Assembly (NCBI GenBank): GCA_958510875.1
Contig: OY294068.1
Coordinates: forward strand, 32,158,297 to 32,222,296
DNA from: Endomychus coccineus
Lineage: Eukaryota > Arthropoda > Insecta > Coleoptera > Endomychidae
Length of the DNA stretch: 64,000 nt
Direction of reading: 5' to 3'
The position numbers and the translations under genes were made by a program. Positions within the stretch are counted from its first letter, which is position 1. Each line of letters begins with the position of its first letter. The notes beneath the pieces were generated by a model that was given only the letters and a program-made list of their open reading frames with translations, made no database searches and was not told the origin of the DNA. Below, piece after piece: positions 29,301 through 41,300 of this stretch.

Positions 29301-32300
29301 AACACTGACCAAACATGAAAACCCTTCGATCTTTCCACCCCGAGACAGGCAACAGGATTTGCTTGTGTTTTTGAAAGATGGTGTTTCGATTTTGTTGCAA
29401 GCAACATGAGTGTTTGTTTTGTTTTTCGGTTTTGCTTTCCTGGTCGAAATCCAACCATAACTGTGAACTGTTCAGACATACGACGGTGCAATAAAAAGGG
29501 ATGAAGAATCTAGAATTTAATTTCTTTGATAGATGAATGTTTGATTTTAAAATATATGCTATTTTTCGTGGGTCAGAGGCATCATAACAGTAAATTTTCC
29601 ATTGTTTTCAGATTCACATATTTCATATTAAAATGTGTATGGTATTTCATTTTAATCAACATTCCAATAATAAAATATACCATTACATTTAAGAAGATTT
29701 AAGGGGTACAAATACTTAGGTTTTCATTAAAAACCTCAGAAATAGACAGTTAATACACAATTCTCGGGAAATAGGTCACATTAACACATATATTTTTATT
29801 TTTACCCTCGTCTTTACGTACGTTTCGGTCTCACGACCATCATCAGAAGACTTATTAATACAATAACCTGATTACTTAGAAATACTGTAATAACACAAAG
29901 CGTCCTTATCGCACAAATTTCGTTTAAATGCCAACGTCGCGAAACGAACGGAGACATGAAATCGGAACTATAACACAGCAATGTTGCAGCGTAAAAATTA
30001 AAAATCCACTATTAAGTAGAATCATCAATAAATACGAACACATTTCATAAATGTCTGCGAGAGACTAACAGACAAAGAGTTCTATCCTCTTTGCTAACAG
30101 ACGAGACCATCTCAAGTGTTCATTTAAGCGCCAGATGTCATAATTTATTAGGTGATAAAAGAAGGTCTCTGGCCTGTGAGAAATACTTTAGACAATTCTA
30201 CCTAAAGTAAACTTTTACATTATAAGGACGTAAGTAGGAATTTGCAAGAATATTAATTAATTAAATTAGTATAAATATGACTTAGTGTTTGAACGTCACT
30301 CCTATGATTAACAGACTTGGAGTCACGTTTTATATGAATCATCTCCAGAATAGATCTTTTATAATAATTGGTTTCCTTAGTTAAAATATTAACATTCTTG
30401 TAATCAAATTGATGGTTATAATCAAAGCAATGTTTAGCAAGCGCGGTGGAATTTTCTAAGTTTTTGTTTCTTGTGCTATACTTATGGCCAATCAATCCTA
30501 TTATTAAAGAGAGAATAAACAAAATTTATAATGGAGCGTCATATAAAAATAACGTAAAAGGTAATTCAGACAAATATATAACTTCACCATACATTCCGGA
30601 GACCTCAGAGAAAATTAAGAAATGTTTGAAAAAGTATGATATAAACGTAGCGCATAAACCTACCATTTGTGCGATAAGGACGCTTTGTGTTATTACAGTA
30701 TTTCTAAGTAATCAGGTTATTGTATTAATAAGTCTTCTGATGATGGTCGTGAGACCGAAACGTACGTAAAGACGAGGGTAAAAATAAAAATATATGTGTT
30801 AATGTGACCTATTTCCCGAGAATTGTGTATTAATTCATACGTGGGTCAAGAATCTTTATGAAATAGACAGTTGAAACTTCAAATCTGTTTTTTTACACTA
30901 TTATAATACAAAAATGGTCTGAAAAATGAAAACAAATCATTTTTGCAAGGTAATCGATATGGACGATACCGTGTGCATCACAAAGAACTGTCGCCATGAC
31001 TTTGTTGGCCGATAAACCCACTATGGCCTTCTTCGGCTTCGATTCGCCAGAGCAAGTTCACTGTTTCGACTGTTCTCTGGGCTCTGGTGTATTTTGATGG
31101 ATCCATGTTTCGTCCACGGTTACGAAACGGCGCAAAAAGTATTTCTACTCGCGCTTGAACATCGCCAAACACTTCTTGAAGTTGTCACACGGTCGCGCTT
31201 GTTGTCAACAGAGAAAGATTTTGGCACCCATCTGGAAGGCAGCTTTCTCATATTCAAATCAAATATTCATTCAAACTGTTCCGTACCCGTTCGGTTGAGG
31301 TGCCCATAGCGTCAGCAATATTGTGCATTTTAAATCGTAGATCATCCAATTGGATTTTATGGTCATACTATCACAACGCAAATCAGTAAACTACTTGTGA
31401 ATCGTTCCAATCGATAATGTTTAACAAGCTATGATTTGGTTTGCGTAATGTTTTTCCCACGCATAATGTTTAATCAAGACTCAAATTCACTTTTTCCCAT
31501 GTTTGCAAAAAAATCTTCTAGGCTGCTTGCTTTCGATGGGCGTCAAAACAGAACTGAATAACAAATCAGGCTGAGAATCACATGGGATTTTCGATTGTGG
31601 CGCGATCCATTTTATTTTTCAGGGTTTTTTCACCTTGCCACGTATATTATTAAATATAATGAAAGGTTTCCTGAAAACGGAATTAGGAATATTACCGTAA
31701 CACAACAGGAACACATTCAATCATATCGTATCCGGTACCGACAATTATAGCTTAAAAATAAGTCTAATGTATGAGTACCTTGAAAACTGTTCATCTACAG
31801 CAAATAACTCAAGCGGACGTAGAATAAAAACATTTCAACTTCAACTTAGTATTTACTGGATACTAAATGATGTAGACCGATGATTCTAGATAAATCACTT
31901 TCAATTCCATTCATGAGAATGACGTAACATATAATAAACACAGACTGAAGTGTTGTTAGTAGTTAAATTGACCTCCTTAGTCGCTGCTAGTTTTATATTA
32001 ACCTTGGCTGAGGATGTGACGATTTCGGCAAATAAGTTCTATTTTAACTGGTTGCGGCATTTTTTCATATGCTCATAATATGAAATCGTGTTAGCGTTCA
32101 GACAGGTTGGTGATGTAATACGCGAAAATAAATTAAATGACAAAGTTTATCTTCTATTGTATCACCCTAATGTTATGTCTGTGTGATTACAATTTATATT
32201 TTTATTATTAATTTATGCATTCTACGAACAAGGCCTTGCGGTCGCGCTGAAGGTTGTTATGATAAATACTTTTCAGTCTCATACTTATTTCCAGGCAAAG

Positions 32301-35300
32301 ATCGGACGTCATTTTCAAAATCATTCTCACCAAACTATTAAGCCTCTTTTGCCAAGAATATTTGTAACATTTGGAAAAATCATTATTTATAATCTAATTT
32401 TTAATGATTATTTAAATGTAAATTAATGCGTAGATGCATAAATATCCGAGAACCGGCGACATTCACAAAACATTTTTATGAAAATAAGATGTGTGATATA
32501 AAACAATAAACAAAAAAGATCTGTCTAAACATTTTCGGCCGAAACAATATTTAATGAAACTACTTGTCGAGTCAGTTTCAGCGTACTGATAACCTCTTTA
32601 AAAAAACAATCCCTTTAAAAAAATTATAGGGAAATATATCTCTCCTTGATTAATAATGATTGACACATGTATGAATTATATATAAAATTCTCGGGAAATA
32701 GGTCACACAACACATATGCTTATTATTTTCGTCTTTACGTACGTTTCGGTCTCACGACCATCATCAGAAGACGTATTGTGTATAAAACGGGATTTCTCAA
32801 AACTAATGATTAGTATCAAAAAACGTTGGGCAGAGAGTACAAACCACATACCACTAGATCAATCTGAATTTATAAATGCAGTAAAGTTTGTTTAGAATGC
32901 ACTTATTTGCAATACGGTGAGCAATATTTTGGGCAAATATTCGGCACATCAATGAGATCTCCTATTTCAGCTACTATTGCTAACCTAGTTATGGAATGCC
33001 TAGAAGAATCTGTAATAAATTTATTAGATTATCAACCCGTATTTTTAAACGGTATGTAGATGATTGCCTAAAGTGTGTTCCCAAATTCACTAGGTGATTA
33101 ATAAATTTAACAATTTCCACTTTCAACTTCAATTTACTTGTGAACAAAAACATGAACTTCCTATATATGAACATTAGGCATGATGCAGATGGAAAAATAA
33201 AAACTTCATGGTTTAATAAAGAAGTTTGGTCTCAACGTTATCTTCACTTCAATTCCGTTGCACCAAGTTATAAAAAAGTGTTATAAATAGCCTTACAGAT
33301 CGCATGGTTAAATTTTCCTACCCAGAGAACCGTCCCAAAAGTTTGAAAATTGTTCGTAATACACTGCAAATGGCTACCCAAAAACATTTTTCAATCCCAT
33401 CATTGAAGAAAGAATAAACAAAATCTATAATGGAGCTTCATATATAAATAAATAAACGGTAATACAGATAATCTTATAGCATTACATCCATTCCGGCGAC
33501 CTCAGAGAAAATTAAGAAATGTTTAAAACATTATGATATAAATGTTGCACATAAGCCTACTAACTGTGTTGAGAAATTTTTTTCAAATCTAAAACCTTTA
33601 ATACCCAAAGATAAACAAACCAACAAAGTATACAAATTAAATTGTTTAGATTGCGATGGGACTTATACAGGAATCTCTAAACAATATTTACAAACAAGAA
33701 TGTATGGCCATAAGTATAGTACAAGAAACACAAACTTTCAACGCCCTCGCTAAACACTGCTTTGATTATAAAATGTTAATATTTTAGCTAAGGAAGCCAA
33801 TTATTATAAAAGATCTATTCTGGTGATGATTCACATAAAATGTGACTCCAAGTTCAAGTAAATCATAGAACAGATATTCAGTCATCAAGTCAAACTTATA
33901 CTAATTTAATTAATTAAAACCCTTGGAAATTGCTACATGCGTCTTTATAATGTTAAAAGTATATTTTAGTTAGAATGCTCAAATAGTAGCATCTTCAACA
34001 TCTGGTTCGTAAGTGGATACTTGAGCGTTATATTTTGGCTCAGTCCTTCAGTCGTATTACAAACTATGCTTTGATATGACTTCTAAGTTTATAAGAAAAT
34101 TGCTAAGCAATGGATTCTTGATTCATATACTTGAAACATTAATGTGTTACAATGTCTTTGTATGAAGAAAGTCCACGATATATTGGCATAAATATGTTCA
34201 ATAAACTTCCGCAGTCGCTGAAAGATAATGCTAACTTAAATCAGTTCAAGAAGGGAGTCATAAACTTTTGCAAGAGCATGTATTTTACAGTGTTTCTGAG
34301 TACCTGGCATCTATAATAACAGATGACCCATAAAGTCTTGCTGATGTCCTTTAATTTAATTAATATTTATAAATAAGTCTAGTAGATACTGGGCTATAAT
34401 CGTAATTATAATTCTTACTTTCCACAGGAAGTATTATCTTTATATTTCTTTGCATCATTTTTTCTTTTTTGTTTTCCTTTTCTGTCTTATTTGTTGTACC
34501 AAAATACGTGTTCATTTATCTATTTAAATATTTGTTTACTTACGTACCTCTATATTTTTTGACGTGTCTTATACCATGTTATCATTGGTCTCATGGACAA
34601 TAAAAATTATTATTATTATTTCGACTACTCGTGTTTCTGTTCGTTTCGGGGACGTGGGTATTTTTAGTTCAAATTAGTGCGATACGGACGCCTTGTGATG
34701 ATACTATTAGTTTTAAGACGTTTTAGACATTGATACTTCTTATGATGATGGTCGTGAGACCGAAACGTACGTAAAGATGAAAATAATAAACATATGTGTT
34801 AGTGTGACCTATTTCCCGAGAATTTATATATAAATTAGAATATGTCAAAATAAAAAATGCTAAGAAATAAGAAGACCACCCACCTTTTATCAATTTGAAC
34901 AGATTTTCTAAAACAGTAGGTCATACTCGTATTTTATTATCAAAATTCAGTTCTAATCCTTTTAAAATAGCAAATGCTACTGAAATTATAATACCCCAAA
35001 TTTACAAATAGGTAGATCACCGTATTGATTGACATTTTGAATTAATTGTTTTTGAAGTAGTGTATGTTTTATTTAATCTAAGAATTACTGATTGTTGTCC
35101 AAATCGAAGGTTACATTGAAAAATTGAACAAAAATCTATCGTTATCCAGTTTTGATGTTTATGTCCGTGGGAAAAGCTCACGAGCCATAATAAATCATTA
35201 TGTTATTTTCAAATGTCGTGAAATGTTTCTTTTTAATTTTTTTTACATCTTTGCTGCTTTAGATTCAAACTTAATTTAATCAGTCTTGAATCGCACATTA

Positions 35301-38300
35301 AAGATTAGTTCACACCGACCGCCCACCCAGATTCAATAAACTGCAATTAATTTTAATATTATGCATACTTGGGGTTGCACTTGTAATGAATAATACATTT
35401 AATTTGCAACAATATATCCCAAGAACTTATTGTCTATCTATAATACCTCTAGTTCTGCGGCTTTTGATGTTAAAACAACATCAATTACAATCGATTTCTG
35501 ATAAAGCTATCGTGATATAAAATGTGGGGTACAATTTATAATTCATTACACGTGGGCTTGTTGTGGGTTTGTATAAACTACAACCTCAGGTGGGCCTTGA
35601 ATAATGAAATATTCACTTGAGTTGCCGTATAAGAACGGAGCTTATTAGCTGCTTTTGTCTTTATTACTTCTAGAGTATTTGTAAGAAATTATCTAGGGCT
35701 TAAATATGCCATAAATCTGTGAATCGAATAATAAATCCGGATTTAATAAAAATAGTATTAGGTCAGCCCTACATTGAAAAAGATTATTTTTTTGGATAAA
35801 AAATTGATATCGGAATTTCTATTACGTACAATGAAGAATATCGAATTTCGTTTGCTCCATTAATTATGATTTTGCAATTAAAGAAAATTGGAATTTTAGT
35901 CAAATAAAAACATCTGTCTTATAACAAAGAGATTAGACATAATCCCCACATAGTTGCTCCTTTATTAATTAATTATTGACAGGTACACTATTTGCGATGT
36001 CAATTTTATTACATTCTCATAATAAAATATTGGGAAGAATATTCGTCTTAAATTGATATATTTGTGTATCAAGTCTTGGTTAATTAGTTAATCAATTGAT
36101 TACATATGACTTTTCAAAAATTGTTTTTATTTCTTTACAATTTATTGCTCATAAAGAGATTCGAATTGAAAAATGTCGGTAACAAGAGATTGCTTACAAA
36201 TAGAGTAAGTTTGTTCATTGTAAAATCGTAATATAACACTGAAGAAGCCAACATTTACATTCCCTCATAATGACATTATTCATATCCTTCCAATGAGAAA
36301 GAAAACTTGATTATGACATCCTTTTCAGAGTAATACAAAGTTTGATTTGATAAACAGTTACAAGTCAAACGTGCGTGGCGTCGAAATAATAATACAAGAT
36401 ATAAACTGTTCAAACTTGTTAAGGAAAAAAACAATTCCCAGGGAGGAATATTTTTAAAAATGTGAGCAAATAACGAAAAGCGACGATTCCTTGCTCTAAA
36501 AGAACATATTTTAAATAGCCTAAATGAAATCCATATTAGAAATTAGAATTGTCCATTATTTGAGCATTTGTAAAATGCTATATTTTGCTTTTGATCGTCT
36601 TTTTAATTAAACAATAATGCGGTGCAGTTGAAAATATTAAGATCTACATGCCTCTACTAAAAAATAAACTTGTTATAAATATAGTAATAAATATGAGCGA
36701 AGAACGAAAATAGATGTTTCACGTTGCAACAATCTAGATGATTACTTTACTAGATAAAGATAACTATTATTAGTTATGATAAACTATTATTAGTTATATA
36801 TTGTAAAAAAAAATGAGCGAAGAACGAAAAGAGATGTTTCTTTGCTCTAATAGACTACCTGAAACGGACTAAATGAAAGCCACTTATTAGAATTATTGTC
36901 TGTCCATTGCTTGCTTGAGCACTTGTAGAATACTATTTTGTTTTGAGTGTTTTTGTAAATTAACAATAATGCAGTTCCAGTTGAAGATAGTTAAATACTG
37001 CATTCATCCCTCTCCGTTTTAGCTGCAACCTGCAACAATCTACATGCCATCGTTGGTAGATGAAAATCTAAATTAGTGTTATAAGTTTACTGGGGTAGAT
37101 CGCTGCACCGGAGCGTCTGCGAAAGTAAGCAATCGCTCACGGGACGACCTGTACCCCTTCAAAAATTCAACGGCTAGATGCCTAGCAAAGGCCAAGCGTT
37201 ACCAAGGCCCGTTATATTTTCCTTACTCATGAGTTTAAGGCACGAATTCTGCCTTGTATTGTGAAGATATTTATGATTTTAGAACAGAATTGTATAAACG
37301 CAATATTGTGCGTGGCGCCATCTAAGTGTACAAGTATGAATCAGAACCAAATTTAAAATTCATGTTAAGAAAACTGTAAAGCTTTAAAAATAATGTTTAT
37401 TACACCAGAGTGACTTGCGGTTGTCATAATTGCTGCTATCGGTATTTGGTCATAAATATATATTTTAAATATTTTGTTATTTACAGTTACTCATTATATG
37501 CGATAAAAGTAGCTTGTCATTTCTTTTTATAGATTTAAATCAACTAATGCCAAAGTAAAGGTGTCATAACGTTGTTCATTGGATCATTCTTATTTTCAGT
37601 TCATTTGGTATGTGTTTGTTTTAATTATGATTCAAGTGAGATTTTAAATACGAATCAAGTCAATTAGTATTATGTATAATCGAGTTGCGACTTGCGAGAC
37701 GACAAACAATTAGGACGCAGATCTCGAACGATAGTTTTAAATTGAATGAATAATTGGGATCAAGGTTGGCCACAGTTTACAATCTTTTTCACGCCTGCTA
37801 GCTAGTTATTATACGTAATGGTGTGCACAAATCCGCGTCATATTGTTTATTCCTCAAAATAGAGTTTCTAGTTTCTACTCCAGTCAATGAGATGCGGAAT
37901 TCCAAGAGAGTACCAAATAGGTTTTTTTCGCATTGTGTTTAGAATCACAAGAACAGAATTTGCAGTTTCTCAAAATTTGGACTTATTACAATTTGTTTAT
38001 GAACAATAAATGAACAATCTAAATTAAAAATTTAATAACTTAGGGTCTCGCTGATTGCGAATCTGGTGTCGGAAAATTGGAAAACCAAGATGGACTCCAA
38101 AATAGTGATAAGAAGTTTATTATCACTAATATAATAATGCTAATATTTATAATTATTTCTTGATTTTTATAAATTAAATTATTTCCAAATTTGAAATTGA
38201 AGATTATTCGTAAATAGATAAAATAGAACTATATAATACGTCTAGGTTGTGGAAATTAATCGCCAATATAGACTACAAATCCCAAAAATTGATCTTATTG

Positions 38301-41300
38301 GTAAGTCATGTGTGTTCCGAATATGATCCTTAAACTTAAAACCAAAACTTACTAAGAACTTGAAAACAAATTTTTTCTCCTGAATCTCAAACATCAACTA
38401 AACGACACGTGGTTCTTACATCCCTTATCCTTTGTGCATCTCGTTGATCTCCCCGGCACTCTATCTTTGTCGGGACATCCTCTTTCCCTTTTTTACCTTT
38501 AAACTACCTGGTCAAATTTCACCTCTCCCGATACACACTCCTCTAGGCCATTATTCTTACAATTTTCTTCTGAGCTCTCACTATAGCTGTTGGTGAATTT
38601 TCATAAGCATTCCCCAAATAGACAATCAACAGATCAACAATGATTGGTAAACGCAAAATTGAAAATGCACAGTGCTCATTTGAATAATAAGCTGATTTAA
38701 AACATACGTCCATTTTCTTAGCAAGGAAATGATTTTGGATGTTTATTGGTCCCACTTGAAACATTCATCCCGCCTGCCTGTTCCTTCTGGATGAAAGGTA
38801 AACCACGTTTGTTGCAGGGAAATTCAATCAAGTTATGGATTCATTATTTTTTGTAGTCACAAAGATTATGCGAAAGAATTTAAATTACTCTAATCTGCAT
38901 AGATAGGCAAGTTGGAGTTTTTAAATACTTTAACAATAGGTTATATTTATTGATTTTTTTCTTGCAGTACTAATAAAAAATTAGCATCACTGATTTTTGT
39001 TTAGAAAAATTGATATTTTCTAACTACACAAGTTGATCGCGAAGTCGCAAACCCAACGCCACGATTTGATAACAGACGAAAGTAAGGTCGATTTAGCATC
39101 GTGTTGACTGGACTTATTCGTTTTGTTATTTGTCAATGAAATTGTGCGGTTCGATGCAGGTCGCGCGATGTCGGATATTAGTGGAAAGAGTTCCCACAGT
39201 TCGGATGTTCGGTTGTGGGATCCGTCAGTAAGTGGCGATTCGCCGCGCATGTTGTTTATTTTAAACAATCCGATACCGGTTAAACCTATTTACATTGAAC
39301 AAGGATATTAACGTAATTAACGTTTAATAAGATGTACTGAAACATTTAAAACGTGAAATTAATTCCAGTTAGTGAACATAAATATTGTTTTGTTAGATGT
39401 TATTTGTTTTCCGTAACATTTTGTGAAAATGAGTGAACCATATAATTTCGAGTTTGAATTGGACAACGTGCCTTGGGTTCGTATTTTTGTTGTGTATCAT
39501 CTCGCTTAAACATATATCTATAGAGGTTATCAAAAGATAAGATAAATATTATTTATTGTACCTATAAACACATTACACATTATCCGTAGTCGCAATTGAA
39601 GGTTTTGAATTGATTTTTATATCTACAAATACTATGGTTTCGAATTTATAGCAGCTGAAATTCTGATTGAAATCTAAACTTAAGTGATCCGTCAGCGAAT
39701 CTGCCAATGATGGTTTACTATCCGAAACGAAATTACCCATCTTCAACCAAACAGTAGTAAAAATAAGATATGAGCTTGACAGTATTCTAGTTATGCCTGA
39801 AATTTTCTTCAAGAATACAAGTTCATTCTCACGATTATTCGTTCTGAAGATCAAGCAAAGCACAAAAGTGCTTACAGAAAATATTCATTAGTCAAACCTT
39901 TATTTGTGACCCAGGATGTAGAAAATTGTATTCATAGAATTAACTATTATTTTGACCGAAAAGAAACATTTTGATTGTATCTTCTTCATAATTAACAAAT
40001 TAACTAACATCTAGATATTATCCGCAAAGGGTATAAGACTGCAACGTTTCCGGTCGATATCTCTGTTCAATTTGTTCGAGTATAATTTATTCATTTGTTA
40101 ATTATTACATTGATTGGTGTCACCTTCTTGACAGTAGGCTACTAATATTCCCTATGACTCCAATGAAGTACGAAATATCCATTTATTGCTGGGATATCTT
40201 AGTGGGACATCTACTCTTGGATATATGTCTTCAAATACTGTGGTCTCTAGCATTTATGTCAATGGGGTATTTCTAACTTGACATACTCGTATATTGACCG
40301 GTAACATGCAATTTGCTCGTTCCGCTAATGAACTGGAAAGAGCGAAACAGCTGTCCGCAATTATTAGTCTATCGAAACCTAATCAGATTTGTAGATCTTC
40401 TTCATTGAAACTCACTATAAAATAGTCCGTGATTGATCAATTTTCGACTACAAGAATTCACAATAAGAGTGTACTCAAAATTCCTTACTTCATATTTTTG
40501 AACAGTGAGAGAAAGGCAATCGTTCGTAGATTAATCGTTCTATACATTGCGATAACCTCCCCCACTCTCATTTTCTTAGCTCTTAGGTCTTCATGACCTA
40601 TAGCTTTTAGGATTATCTCTGTGACCACAAACATAAGAAAGTGGCATCCCGAGTTCGAAGACATCTGCAGGTTAAATGTATAATTGTGATTATGTATCTA
40701 GTTATAACTAGAGAAACACTTGTCATAATGACAGAAAAAGTACTCTATTGAAAATCATTTGAAAAACTAAAGATGAATGCCGGAAGCACTTAGAAGAGGG
40801 CTACCGCACCCCAAAACAATGAAAGCGATTTGCAAATTCGAATTCGTACTACCAATAGGAAAATATCAAAAGTAATGTAGATGGCTGGGGACGATTCAAA
40901 AACGGATCTTTTCACCTAAACCCAGGGAAAAATGTTTGCCCGTTTATAATATTTCAATTATACCTACTTCGTGTAGTGAGGGAAGTAAGTAAGGTGAAAA
41001 GAAAAAAGAAATAGTTGGATCAAATAAACAAAATTGAAGTGACACTAACATGTAGCCATGAATTCAAAGAAAGCATAATATTCAATTTAAAATAATGAAT
41101 TAATGATAAATTCCGATCTAAATAGATATTATTTCATGATAAGTAAACATAAAGTTTCATGAGTATTTTGTAACCTCGTAATATTCACTTACATATCGGA
41201 TCGGCATCATCATCATCATCAGCTGATTCATCGTGTTATCAACTCAACAATGAGAACGCAACAGCTAATTAAATATCAACAAATCATGAATGCCACATAT

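Larger units (their letters stand above)
29755..30870. mobile_element. Palindrome-ended PLE element with two intact hammerheads
   Basis: About 1.1 kb. The outer arms, roughly 165 bp, match as inverted copies from ttctcgggaaataggtcac through the hammerhead to acaaagcgtccttatcgcac. Interior on minus: GHKYSTRNKNLENSTALAKH and NYYKRSILEMIHIKRD of the GIY-YIG side (30253-30522). Interior on plus: PIIKERINKIYNGASYKNN and the PYIPETSEKIKKCLKKYDI block that normally precedes GIY-YIG (30483-30660). The coding parts are therefore rearranged and the element cannot be autonomous. Confidence 0.8.
32665..34860 (+). mobile_element. PLE element with terminal hammerheads, most complete copy
   Basis: Inverted ends ttctcgggaaataggtcac (32687) and its complement (about 34830). 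Interior on plus: FGQIFGTSMRSPISATIANL, then VMECLEE and FKRYVDDCLKCVPK with RT YVDD at 33053-33064, INKIYNGAS (about 33420), and VYKLNCLDCDGTYTGISK with RTRMYGHKYSTRN-like GIY-YIG (about 33625-33730). Reading frames are broken throughout. A LINE 3' end is inserted at 34153-34620. Order RT then GIY-YIG is the canonical PLE order. Confidence 0.8.

Noticed and set aside
29131..29491. Overlapping minus-strand ORFs of 79-107 codons
   Set aside because: No domain, low-quality composition, nothing adjacent to suggest an element or exon.
31094..31309. Plus-strand ORF of 71 codons as a gene
   Set aside because: It is the reverse of a mariner transposase fragment (DETWIH motif on minus).
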